The notes under the pieces were generated by a model. It was not told the DNA's origin, searched no databases, and saw nothing but the letters and a program-made list of their open reading frames with translations. Positions 1-7,414 of a stretch of DNA of 11,414 bases are shown here, piece by piece. Position numbers and translations under genes: made by a program. The stretch's first letter is position 1, and each line of letters starts with the position of its first letter. Origin of the DNA: Pseudomonadota bacterium (GTDB taxonomy: Bacteria > Pseudomonadota > Gammaproteobacteria > Burkholderiales > Burkholderiaceae_B). Where the stretch lies: NCBI GenBank assembly GCA_021793875.1, contig JAJYRX010000027.1, positions 1-11,414 of the forward strand, written 5' to 3'.

Positions 1-460
1 AGTGCATAACTCCACCGGCACTATTAGCACCCTCCTCTTTCATTATTTTTATAGTGTCTTCTCGGGCGGCCCTAGTATGGATAATAAGAGGCAAACCACT
101 TTCTTTGCTAGCATGTATATGTTGACGAAAACGCTCTCGTTGCCAATCTAAAGGTTCTTTAAGGCGAAAATAGTCTAAACCTGTCTCGCCAATGGCAATT
201 ACTTTATCAGAACTGTTGGCCAGTTTTAATAGCTCCTCTGGAGTTGGGTTGACGCTATCTTCATAACCTGGGTGTTCACCAACGGATGCAAATAAGTTAT
301 TGTGCTGCTCTACAAGTTTTAAAAGACCAGGCCATAGACTAAGGTTCACGCTGACTACTAAAGCCGCGTCAACTTTATTCGTTTTCATATCAGACAGTAT
401 CTGTTCTGTTTTGTCTGATAGTTCTGGAAAGTCTATGTGACAGTGTGAGTCAATGAACAT
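1..460 (-). CDS. TatD family metal-dependent hydrolase (YcfH-type), 3' end cut by the window edge
   Basis: The first 153 codons are present, and the rest runs off the left edge. The protein begins MFIDSHCHID, with the family's HxH metal ligands at H6 and H8. GETGLDY at 91-97 supplies the glutamate ligand (E92). IIHTRAARED at 126-135 contains H128, and the visible part ends at GGVMH, matching the family's G-G-V-x-H-C-F motif. TatD proteins are TIM-barrel enzymes reported to act as 3'-5' DNases or as D-aminoacyl-tRNA/ester hydrolases; the substrate of this one cannot be read from sequence. The gene is last in the mltG-tmk-holB operon: its ATG lies 12 bases after the holB stop. An AAGG ribosome site sits 7 bases upstream (468-471 on the plus strand). 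The closest remembered match is the YcfH subgroup, which also follows holB in E. coli. The fragment shows no frameshift. Confidence 0.93.
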   Translation of the reverse strand, partial: MFIDSHCHIDFPELSDKTEQILSDMKTNKVDAALVVSVNLSLWPGLLKLVEQHNNLFASVGEHPGYEDSVNPTPEELLKLANSSDKVIAIGETGLDYFRLKEPLDWQRERFRQHIHASKESGLPLIIHTRAAREDTIKIMKEEGANSAGGVMH

Positions 461-472
461 AATTAGACCTTA

Positions 473-1513
473 TTAGCTCCTTAATGTAAGGATTAACCTT
501 TGTAGCATGCTGTGTAACAATAGAGAGTAGTTCACAGGATGGTTAGCAATTAGTTTTTGTTTACCTATCCACTTGAGGGTGTTAGACACTGATTTGCTGC
601 TTACACGATTCATTAAGTCGTGCAGCACTTCGAGATCTGGGTAATAGCGTGCGGGTAAACCATTTTTTAATAGCAATGTATCTATAAGAGCACGTTGGAT
701 AATTTCTATACAAATAGTTCCCTTATCTTTTTCAATTTCACTGATAAGTCCGGAAACATCTGGGTTTGTGTCTGATATAACAACAAGTTTTAACAATTTT
801 GGCAGCCAATCTGGGTAAGGTTGGCTAGCTTCCAATGCCAATTTTAAAGCTTTAACTGGTGCCATACTGGTAGCTGACAACCATAATTCAGGTTTTTTAA
901 TATTATTTTCTTTAAGCCATTGTATGCCTACATCTGTATCAGGAACCGGCAGAGGCATACGTCTGCATCTGGAAACTATTGTTGGAAGTAACATATCCAC
1001 AGCATCAGCAACCAGAAAAAACAATGTGCTTGTTGGTGGTTCTTCTAGAATTTTTAATAAAGCATTAGCAGAAATAATATTAAGATTTTGAGCTGGATAT
1101 AACACTGCTACTCGGTATCCACCCTTATGAGTGGCTGTATTAAACCAAGACTCAAGCCTACGGAGTTGATCAACCCTGATCTCATTAGATATAGACTTAG
1201 CACCACCAAGTGTAGAGTCATCAACTGGATAACCTTCTTCATACTCTGATAGTGCATGCGAATCTGGTCTTATACGCTTTATATCGGGATGATTACCATG
1301 TTTAATCCAGTGACATGACTGACATCTACCACAAGCTAGCTCTTTGCTAGGCTGTTCGCATAAAATGCTTGCTGCTGCAGCCAAGGCAAACTGCTGCTTA
1401 CCAATTCCTGGTAAACCATGAATCAGCCATGCATGACTGAATCTATTCCTGTTTTGTAACCATTTTGAGGCTATATTGATTTGCCAAGGGTAGAATTTAG
1501 TCGGGTCTAGCAT
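473..1513 (-). CDS. holB: DNA polymerase III subunit delta' (clamp loader)
   Basis: Delta' is a structural AAA+ subunit of the clamp loader that loads the beta sliding clamp at primed sites during replication. At 346 residues it has normal length. It shows a P-loop-like GLPGIGK (33-39) and a four-cysteine zinc module (C52, C61, C64, C67). Further along are SANALLKILEEPP (148-160) and the SRC motif (181-183). The Walker B position reads VLYPAQNLN with no DE pair, as expected for a subunit that does not hydrolyse ATP. The segment between HPD (75-77) and VDQLR (114-118) is about 20 residues longer than in E. coli; a linker here is, as I recall, common in betaproteobacterial HolB. The ATG follows the tmk stop after 10 bases, with no clear ribosome site, so translation may depend on coupling to tmk. 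The next gene is the TatD-family hydrolase, and no pilZ lies between them. Confidence 0.95.
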   Translation of the reverse strand: MLDPTKFYPWQINIASKWLQNRNRFSHAWLIHGLPGIGKQQFALAAAASILCEQPSKELACGRCQSCHWIKHGNHPDIKRIRPDSHALSEYEEGYPVDDSTLGGAKSISNEIRVDQLRRLESWFNTATHKGGYRVAVLYPAQNLNIISANALLKILEEPPTSTLFFLVADAVDMLLPTIVSRCRRMPLPVPDTDVGIQWLKENNIKKPELWLSATSMAPVKALKLALEASQPYPDWLPKLLKLVVISDTNPDVSGLISEIEKDKGTICIEIIQRALIDTLLLKNGLPARYYPDLEVLHDLMNRVSSKSVSNTLKWIGKQKLIANHPVNYSLLLHSMLQRLILTLRS

Positions 1514-1523
1514 ATTATTAATA

Positions 1524-2180
1524 TTATGCCCTAATTGACTTAATTAACTCACTGAGTTTTCGTTCAATATCTTTACGTATCAAATTAATTGATTTTTCCG
1601 AATCAACTATGAAAAAACGTTCTGGAAACTGGGCGGCCCTTTCAAGGTATGCATTACGGGTTTTTATGAAGAAAAGCTCCTGTTCGTGTTCAAACCGATC
1701 TGGTGATCGATCGACGGAGCGTCGCTGTTTAGCCACTGACAACGGTAAATCAAATAAAAAAGTTAAATCAGGATTTAGGTGTGGATGCGTTATATTCTCA
1801 AGAGTATGAATAGTGCTTTCAGATACTCCACGGCCGCCCCCTTGATAAGCATAACTTGCGTCGGTAAAGCGGTCGCACACGACCCAAACGCCTGAGCTTA
1901 GTGCTGGATTTATAATGGTTTCTACGTGATCGTGACGCGCAGCAAACATTAGCAATGCTTCGGTTAAAGGTCTCATTTCACGATTTAACAGAATACCCCT
2001 TAGCTCTTCAGATAGCTCAGTTCCTCCGGGCTCACGTGTGTGTATAACTTCAAAACCATTCTGCTTAATAAGCTCTACAAGCCACTGTGAGTGCGTGCTT
2101 TTACCAGCCCCATCTATACCTTCTAAGGTGATAAATATGCCTCTGTTGGAATTGTGACGATTACTATTATGTATGGGCAT
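1524..2180 (-). CDS. tmk: Thymidylate (dTMP) kinase
   Basis: This cytoplasmic enzyme phosphorylates dTMP to dTDP with ATP, the last step specific to dTTP synthesis. The P-loop GIDGAGKST is at 21-29, the dTMP-binding REPGGTE at 49-55 and DRFTDASYAYQGGGRG at 103-118. An arginine-rich lid, RRSVDRSPDRFE, is near 153-164. The lid arginines, with no arginine inside the P-loop, match the E. coli (type II) class. The 218-residue length is usual. The ATG shares one base with the mltG stop (TAATG at 2180), and an AGGA ribosome site lies 10 bases upstream (2191-2194), so the two genes are probably coupled in translation. The start adds about 13 polar residues before the conserved core, including HNSNR twice in tandem (residues 4-13). 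The two copies use partly different codons, so this is not a recent DNA duplication. No later in-frame Met precedes the P-loop. Confidence 0.97.
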   Translation of the reverse strand: MPIHNSNRHNSNRGIFITLEGIDGAGKSTHSQWLVELIKQNGFEVIHTREPGGTELSEELRGILLNREMRPLTEALLMFAARHDHVETIINPALSSGVWVVCDRFTDASYAYQGGGRGVSESTIHTLENITHPHLNPDLTFLFDLPLSVAKQRRSVDRSPDRFEHEQELFFIKTRNAYLERAAQFPERFFIVDSEKSINLIRKDIERKLSELIKSIRA

Positions 2181-3193
2181 TAATTTTTTTTCCTACGCAA
2201 TATATATTTTGCTACGGCTCTGTTGTGTTCAGCCAGAGTTTTTGAAAACTCACTTGTGCCATCTCCACGCGATACAAAATACATATAATTATGCTCTTCC
2301 GGATTAAGTGCAGCATGTATGGCGGCCCTTCCAGGGCTTGCTATTGGTGTGGGTGGTAGCCCAACTCTAGTATATGTATTCCACGGTGTATCTGTTTGCA
2401 GGTCTTTTTTACGAATGCGGCCATTGTATTTATCACCCATACCATATATAACTGTTGGATCTGTTTGCAGAGCCATATTAATTCGTAGACGATTTATAAA
2501 AACACCTGCCACTCTAAATCTATCTTCTCCGTGACCAGTTTCCTTCTCAACAATTGAAGCAAGTATTAAAGCCTCATATGGTGATTTTAAAGGCAGATTA
2601 TCTGAACGATTTTTCCACTCTTTTGTTAAAACTTGATTGGTTGCTATGTGTGCTCTTCTTAGTATGTCTATATCTTTGGTTCCTGGAACAAAAATATAAG
2701 TATCAGGGTAAAACATACCTTCTGGGGATGAGTGGTTTATATTCAGTACTTCTAATAACTCTTTTGTCGATATATTTTGTATAGAGTTCGCAATATCAGG
2801 ATGTTCATAAAGAGCTTTAACAATGCGTTTAAAACTCCAACCTTCTATTAAAGTGACGCTAGATTGCAGCATGTGCCCATCAACCATACGTTGCAAAATT
2901 GTATATGGCGTATCGCCTCTTACTATTTCATAGGCACCTGCCTTTATTTTTGTATCCTGCTTACTTATACGAGCTAATAGGCTAAATGCCCGTTCGTTTA
3001 TTTTTACACCATTATTTTGCAAGTTTTTAGCTACAGCACGAGGTGAGCTTCCTGACTCTACTAAATAATCAACCCTGTCGGATTCCATATGCACAGGTGT
3101 TTTAGCCCAGTACCATGCAGCGCCGGCAACACATGCTAGCGCAAGCAATAAGGGAATCATTATATATTTGAGAAATACTTTCATAGCTTGCAT
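2180..3193 (-). CDS. mltG: Endolytic murein transglycosylase MltG (YceG family)
   Basis: MltG is an inner-membrane lytic transglycosylase that cuts nascent glycan strands inside the chain and is thought to set strand length as a synthesis terminator. One hydrophobic membrane segment lies at about residues 8-30, followed by a periplasmic part. A LysM-like region (about 40-105) precedes the catalytic YceG domain. The catalytic glutamate lies in ASIVEKETG (212-220). ALQTDPTVIYGMGDKYNG (241-258), NTYTRVGLPPTPIASPG (272-288) and YMYFVSRGDG (303-312) are classic family blocks. Length (337) is normal. A second ATG at 3184 (residue 4) is an equally possible start; neither has a clear ribosome site. 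The gene leads the operon with tmk, holB and the TatD-family gene. The pabC gene that precedes mltG in many gammaproteobacteria is absent; divergent ygfZ is here instead. Confidence 0.96.
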   Translation of the reverse strand: MQAMKVFLKYIMIPLLLALACVAGAAWYWAKTPVHMESDRVDYLVESGSSPRAVAKNLQNNGVKINERAFSLLARISKQDTKIKAGAYEIVRGDTPYTILQRMVDGHMLQSSVTLIEGWSFKRIVKALYEHPDIANSIQNISTKELLEVLNINHSSPEGMFYPDTYIFVPGTKDIDILRRAHIATNQVLTKEWKNRSDNLPLKSPYEALILASIVEKETGHGEDRFRVAGVFINRLRINMALQTDPTVIYGMGDKYNGRIRKKDLQTDTPWNTYTRVGLPPTPIASPGRAAIHAALNPEEHNYMYFVSRGDGTSEFSKTLAEHNRAVAKYILRRKKN

Positions 3194-3291
3194 CGGCGTG
3201 TATTGTAGTCGCTAATGTGCGTTTATACTCTACTTGTAATGGTTGTTTAGTTAAGATGATTATTTTAAGTAGTTTGTTTTAGTAGGTTTAT
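3194..3291. promoter_or_regulatory. Divergent promoter region between mltG and ygfZ
   Basis: This 98-bp gap between two divergent genes must hold the promoters for both, unless one lies inside a coding region. On the minus strand there are two -10-like boxes, TATAAA (3227-3222) and TACAAT (3207-3202), neither with a good -35 at 16-18 bp. On the plus strand TTGTAA (3234-3239) is followed after 18 bp by GATTAT (3258-3263), a weak pair. An AGTAGG purine run ends about nine bases before the ygfZ ATG and is its likely ribosome site. Assigning the promoters to this gap is inference from gene orientation; the individual boxes are low confidence. Confidence 0.35.
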
Positions 3292-4203
3292 ATGACAAAG
3301 TTTCTTGGTAGTCCAACTTTACTTGATGATTTAACCGTGGTTTCAGTGAGCGGTTCAGATGCAGAAGGCTTCTTGCAGTCGCAGCTTACACAAGATATAG
3401 GCAAAATTAACTCCAACACGTCTTCTTTAGCTGCTTATTGTTCGCCTAAAGGACGTGTTATAGCCACTATGGTTGTATGTGCAGATAATCAGATGGATGA
3501 ATCATTCTTACTGATTACTAAATCTGATAATGCAATGGCCTTGGTGCAGAGATTAAAAATGTTTATTCTCAGAAGCAAAGTGAATATAGAAGTACTAAAT
3601 CGTTCAGTTTTTGGTGTCTACTCAGATAATGGAGCAAACCCTTTTGAGGTCGTGAGTACTCCCAATTCTATAACAATTAGTGCGCCCAACTATGGCACAG
3701 GTCAGCCCTATAGGTTCTGGCAAATTAAAGATAATACTGAAACCGAAAATACCACATTATCTAATCCTGAGCAGTGGTATGTGGACGATATAAAGGCTGG
3801 CTTAGTATGGGTTAATGCTGATACTACTGAGCTGTTTATTCCGCAGACACTAAACTTTGATCTTATAAATGCCGTTAGTTTCACCAAGGGCTGCTACCCA
3901 GGCCAAGAGATAGTGGCGCGTAGCCATTACAGAGGGGTTATTAAACGTAGAGCAGCACTTGCAATAGCAGACTCTAACGAACTCGCATTATTAGAGAACA
4001 CGACAGATAAGGTTGTAGATACTTATAATGCACACAAACCAAACAACCCGTGTGGAAGAATCATAAATAGTGCAATCAGTGCTGACAAATTATACGTACT
4101 CATGGAAACCAACATTGCCGATTTAGACAATGCTGATTTCCGCTTAGCATCACCCGATGGTCCGAAGCTTCAGATACAGGATCTTCCCTACTCCATTATC
4201 TAA
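3292..4203 (+). CDS. ygfZ: Folate-binding protein YgfZ (GcvT-like, iron-sulfur/tRNA modification helper)
   Basis: YgfZ proteins resemble the T-protein of glycine cleavage, bind tetrahydrofolate and support iron-sulfur enzymes such as the MiaB tRNA methylthiotransferase. The diagnostic motif KGCYPGQE is at 199-206 with the conserved cysteine C201, followed by IVARSHYRGVIKRR (207-220). The N-terminal FLQSQLTQDI and YCSPKGRV blocks (27-36, 49-56) are also typical. At 303 residues it is slightly short but complete; the C-terminal beta-barrel part looks reduced and divergent. The gene is transcribed alone, away from mltG. It meets the 3-hydroxyisobutyrate dehydrogenase gene tail to tail with only 5 bases between stop codons. 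A divergent ygfZ/mltG pairing is, as I recall, common in Burkholderiales, which supports that placement. Confidence 0.93.
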   Translation: MTKFLGSPTLLDDLTVVSVSGSDAEGFLQSQLTQDIGKINSNTSSLAAYCSPKGRVIATMVVCADNQMDESFLLITKSDNAMALVQRLKMFILRSKVNIEVLNRSVFGVYSDNGANPFEVVSTPNSITISAPNYGTGQPYRFWQIKDNTETENTTLSNPEQWYVDDIKAGLVWVNADTTELFIPQTLNFDLINAVSFTKGCYPGQEIVARSHYRGVIKRRAALAIADSNELALLENTTDKVVDTYNAHKPNNPCGRIINSAISADKLYVLMETNIADLDNADFRLASPDGPKLQIQDLPYSII

Positions 4204-4208
4204 GTAGC

Positions 4209-5099
4209 TTAGGAATCCAGTTTTCTATACATTTTTAATATGCTAGAAAAATCAAGAAGACCATGACCATTTCGACTATGAATAGAATACATGTTTCGTG
4301 CTAACTCGCCTAAAGGTGTTGATGAATTTGACTTCAGAGCAGAGTCGGCGGCTAATCCAAGATCTTTAAGCATTAAGTCAACGCCAAAACCACCTTCGTA
4401 ATTTTTGGAGGCTGGTGCTTGCTGCATGACTCCGGGCCATGGGTTATATAGTTCCGTGGCCCAGTTCCTTCCTGAGCTTTTAGATATTATGTCGGACAAA
4501 ACGTGGGGATCAAGCCCGTTTGCAACACCTAAAGCAAGCGCCTCTGCTGTTCCAGCCATAAGTATTCCTAACAGCATGTTGTTACATATTTTAGCCACCT
4601 GCCCTGCACCGTTGTCACCCGCATGAAATATGTTGCTACCCATATGCTCTAAATAAGGTGTGGCAGTAGACAAATCATCAGAGCTTCCTCCCACAATGAA
4701 TGTTAATGTACCTGCTATTGCGCCGCCGGTTCCACCAGAAACTGGAGCATCTATTATGCGTATTCCTTTAGCTTTAGCTGCATTTGCAACTTTTATAGCT
4801 GACTCGGCAGCAATTGTGCTGCACTCAATAACAAGTGAACCTTCTTTGATAGAGTCAAAAAGATTATCTGTTAGATAGAGACCCTCTACGTGTTTACTAG
4901 CCGGAAGCATAGATATAATTACATCGGCGTTATCCACGGCTTCCGACGCCGATGATGATGCTTGAGCACCTGCATCAGTTAGTTTTTTTACTGCCTCAGG
5001 AACAAGGTCGAAAACCTTGAGGTTGTAACCAGCTTTCACCAGATTCATAGCCATTGGCCCACCCATGTGGCCTAGACCTATAAATGCAATTTGGCTCAT
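4209..5099 (-). CDS. mmsB: 3-hydroxyisobutyrate dehydrogenase (valine degradation)
   Basis: The enzyme oxidises (S)-3-hydroxyisobutyrate to methylmalonate semialdehyde with NAD+. The N-terminal Rossmann motif is IGLGHMGGPMA (7-17), with D31 after the second strand as expected for an NAD-preferring enzyme. The substrate-binding DAPVSGGTGGA is at 117-127, and GAGQVAKICNNML (164-176) holds the catalytic lysine K170 and N174. FGVDLMLKDLGLA (238-250) gives the second conserved lysine, K245. Length (296) is exactly typical. An AGGA ribosome site lies 7 bases before the ATG (5107-5110). The gene follows the hydrolase that makes its substrate after 29 bases, so it is the last gene of a valine cassette. 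The broader family includes tartronate semialdehyde and succinate semialdehyde reductases. The neighbours and overall resemblance favour the valine role. Confidence 0.95.
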   Translation of the reverse strand: MSQIAFIGLGHMGGPMAMNLVKAGYNLKVFDLVPEAVKKLTDAGAQASSSASEAVDNADVIISMLPASKHVEGLYLTDNLFDSIKEGSLVIECSTIAAESAIKVANAAKAKGIRIIDAPVSGGTGGAIAGTLTFIVGGSSDDLSTATPYLEHMGSNIFHAGDNGAGQVAKICNNMLLGILMAGTAEALALGVANGLDPHVLSDIISKSSGRNWATELYNPWPGVMQQAPASKNYEGGFGVDLMLKDLGLAADSALKSNSSTPLGELARNMYSIHSRNGHGLLDFSSILKMYRKLDS

Positions 5100-5129
5100 G
5101 ATTTTTTCCTTTTAATTAAAGTATCAGAA

Positions 5130-6263
5130 TTAGTTTGCCAGGTCTGCCAAGGGATGTTCTGTCTCGGCCGGCCAGGGTTCCTTAAAGTACAACTGCACCC
5201 ATTGTTGTGTTGCCTCTTCAAGCGTAGATGGATTCCATTTTGGTGTTCTGTCTTTATCAATCAATAAAGCACGAATGCCCTCCTGGAAGTCTCCTTGCAC
5301 ACCACAATTCAGTGAGACTATGTATTCCAGTCTAAAGACATCAGCTAGTGATAAATGCTTAACTCGCTTGAGTAGTTCATACGATAGACGTGCAGAACCG
5401 GGCGCGCCTGCAGTAAATGTTTTTGCAGCGCGCTGCATCCAGGGGTCATTAATTTCAGCAAATGATTTAATATTTTCACATACAGTCATGAAGTCACGAC
5501 TAGAGCATTTTTTTCTAATAAGATCGTAATGCTGCTTTAATGGTCCCGGGTCTGGGTTTATGGTGAACTGATCAGATTGCAGTACATTCTGTAGCTGAAG
5601 GTCTCTAGTTGTGCGCTCTTCAGACCATTCAATTTTTAAAAGCTCATTCACAATAGACTGAAAATGTTCAGAATGTACTGAGAAGTCAGCTAGATCTAGC
5701 ATTATGCAGTCGCTGGCACCCAGTTGAGACCCTGTTAATGCTAGAAAGTTACCAATGCCATTTGGGAGACGACTCAACATCCATGTACCACCAACATCGG
5801 GAAATAGTCCTATGGTAATTTCAGGCATTGCGAATCGTGTGGTATCCGTAACAACTCTGTGGCTCGCGCCCATCATAAGACCTACACCACCACCCATTAC
5901 GATACCATTACCCCAGCACATTATTGGTTTCGAGTAAGTGTGTATTTGGTAATCTAGTCTGTACTCTACGTCAAAAAATTCACGCGTGTACGCATTATCC
6001 CAAGCACCTTTACCGGTGTTTTCAAGCATTGATGAATACAATCCATGCAGATCACCGCCAGCGCAAAAAGCTCTGTCACCAGCCCCACGTAATATTATTA
6101 CTTTGATGTCAGGGTCTTGTTCCCACTGAGCAAGTGCTTTGGTTAGCTCGTGGCACATTTGCAGTGATAACCCATTAAGAGTATCTGGTTTATTTAGGGT
6201 GGCAATAGCTATTTTATTAGAACCATTACCACTAAGTACTTCAGTTAAGACAGACGAAGTCAT
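5130..6263 (-). CDS. 3-hydroxyisobutyryl-CoA hydrolase (HIBCH-type, crotonase fold)
   Basis: This enzyme hydrolyses 3-hydroxyisobutyryl-CoA to free 3-hydroxyisobutyrate, sparing the cell the reactive methacrylyl-CoA upstream. It is a 377-residue crotonase-superfamily protein, longer than the roughly 260 of simple enoyl-CoA hydratases and matching HIBCH. The oxyanion-hole segments are AFCAGGD (65-71) and MGGGVGL (123-129). MPEITIGLFPDVGGTW (146-161) carries E148 and D156, spaced like the catalytic acid pair of human HIBCH. The C-terminal KDRTPKWNPSTLEE is also a HIBCH-type block. Its ATG overlaps the stop of the acyl-CoA dehydrogenase gene (ATGA, 6260-6263), indicating coupled translation. A GGAG ribosome site lies 10 bases upstream. 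Many genomes label such genes enoyl-CoA hydratase/isomerase; the acid pair and the adjacent mmsB make the hydrolase call more specific. A separate methacrylyl-CoA hydratase is not present in the window. Confidence 0.92.
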   Translation of the reverse strand: MTSSVLTEVLSGNGSNKIAIATLNKPDTLNGLSLQMCHELTKALAQWEQDPDIKVIILRGAGDRAFCAGGDLHGLYSSMLENTGKGAWDNAYTREFFDVEYRLDYQIHTYSKPIMCWGNGIVMGGGVGLMMGASHRVVTDTTRFAMPEITIGLFPDVGGTWMLSRLPNGIGNFLALTGSQLGASDCIMLDLADFSVHSEHFQSIVNELLKIEWSEERTTRDLQLQNVLQSDQFTINPDPGPLKQHYDLIRKKCSSRDFMTVCENIKSFAEINDPWMQRAAKTFTAGAPGSARLSYELLKRVKHLSLADVFRLEYIVSLNCGVQGDFQEGIRALLIDKDRTPKWNPSTLEEATQQWVQLYFKEPWPAETEHPLADLAN

Positions 6264-7414
6264 CTTATGTCGGCTCCATTAACAAGGATTTGGCGAGCAA
6301 TAATTACCCGCATTATCTCATTTGTGCCCTCAAGTATTTGGTGAACACGGGTATCTCTTACAAGTCGTTCTATAGGATAGTCTTTAAGGTAACCATAACC
6401 TCCGTGTATTTGTTGGGCATCTAGGCATACTTGGAAGCACATATCAGTAGCAAACCGTTTGGCCATAGCACAATAAGCTGATGCATTCGCATCGTTTGAG
6501 TCTAGTTTAGATGCGGCAAGCCTGACCATTTGACGGGATGCTACTATGTTTGTAAGCATATCAGCCAGTTTGAACTGAAGCGCCTGAAATTCTGCAATAT
6601 GCTTGCCGAACTGCTTACGCTCGTTCATGTAGGTCTTAGCTGCCTCATAGGCTCCTTGAGCAGCCCCTACTGAACAGGTTGCTATATTGATACGACCTCC
6701 GTCCAGACCCTTCATGGCCAGCTTAAAGCCATCGCCTTCCCTCCCTAAAAGGTAGTCTGCTGGTATTTTTACCTTATCGAATGTTATTGGCCTAGTAGAC
6801 TGACTGTTCCACCCCATTTTCTGCTCTTTACGACCATATTCAATACCAGGCGTGTTAGCTGGTACGGCGAATGCTGAAATTCCTCGAGCTCCTTCTGCAC
6901 CAGTTCTTGCCATGACAACTAATAGGTCAGTGTCACCACCACCTGATATGAACGCTTTTGAACCGCTTAAAACATAGTTATCCCCTTGCTTCTCGGCCTT
7001 GGTGCTAAGGGATGCGGCGTCAGAGCCAGATCCAGGCTCAGTTAAGCAGTAGGAGGCAAGCTTTTGTCCGCTAGACAATGCTTCTCCCCATTGATTCTTT
7101 AATGATTCTGAGCCCCAGGTCCCAACCATCCACGTTGCCATATTGTGTATGGTAAGAAAAGCCGCTGTTGATGGATCTACAGATGCCATTTCTTCAAAAA
7201 CCAATGCAGCTTCTAGTCGTGGAAGTTCTAATCCACCAATAGATTCAGGTGCATAAATGGCACAAAAGCCCATTTCACCAGCTTTTGCAAACGCATCTCG
7301 CGGGAAAATCTCCTCTTCATCCCATTGGGCAGCGTAAGGAGCCAACTCGCCCTGAGCAAAGTCTCGGGCAGCTTCTGCAAACGCTATTTGTTCTTCTGAC
7401 AAATTAAAGTTCAT
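6260..7414 (-). CDS. Acyl-CoA dehydrogenase, probably isobutyryl-CoA dehydrogenase
   Basis: An FAD enzyme that would oxidise isobutyryl-CoA to methacrylyl-CoA and pass electrons to electron-transfer flavoprotein. It has the complete three-domain acyl-CoA dehydrogenase layout at a typical 384 residues. Signature 1, YCLTEPGSGSDA, is at 122-133; RKQFGKHIAEFQALQFKLAD is at 266-285; signature 2, QQIHGGYGYLKDYPIER, is at 334-350. The catalytic base is E362 in HQILEGTNEIMR, closely like the human ACAD8 (isobutyryl-CoA) segment. The specificity call rests on that resemblance and on the two downstream genes, which perform the next valine steps; a 2-methylbutyryl or short straight-chain role is not excluded. 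A GGAG ribosome site sits 7 bases before the ATG (7422-7425). The 84-bp gap upstream to rnfH contains a small dyad, and I see no terminator in it. The cassette may therefore have its own promoter or be read through from ratA-rnfH. Confidence 0.92.
   Translation of the reverse strand: MNFNLSEEQIAFAEAARDFAQGELAPYAAQWDEEEIFPRDAFAKAGEMGFCAIYAPESIGGLELPRLEAALVFEEMASVDPSTAAFLTIHNMATWMVGTWGSESLKNQWGEALSSGQKLASYCLTEPGSGSDAASLSTKAEKQGDNYVLSGSKAFISGGGDTDLLVVMARTGAEGARGISAFAVPANTPGIEYGRKEQKMGWNSQSTRPITFDKVKIPADYLLGREGDGFKLAMKGLDGGRINIATCSVGAAQGAYEAAKTYMNERKQFGKHIAEFQALQFKLADMLTNIVASRQMVRLAASKLDSNDANASAYCAMAKRFATDMCFQVCLDAQQIHGGYGYLKDYPIERLVRDTRVHQILEGTNEIMRVIIARQILVNGADIR

Noticed and set aside
1609..1809. 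Plus-strand open frame of 66 codons opposite tmk
   Set aside because: Shadow of the tmk coding strand: rich in Cys, Ser and Arg, without a ribosome site or recognisable domain.
2554..2784. Plus-strand open frame of 76 codons with hydrophobic stretches, opposite mltG
   Set aside because: It lies wholly antisense to a well-supported mltG. The hydrophobic look follows from the complement of its codons, it has no convincing ribosome site, and it resembles no family I know.
3184..3260. A strong sigma-70 promoter for mltG
   Set aside because: TATAAA and TACAAT boxes exist but neither is paired with an acceptable -35 at 16-18 bp. It is kept only as a low-confidence divergent promoter region.
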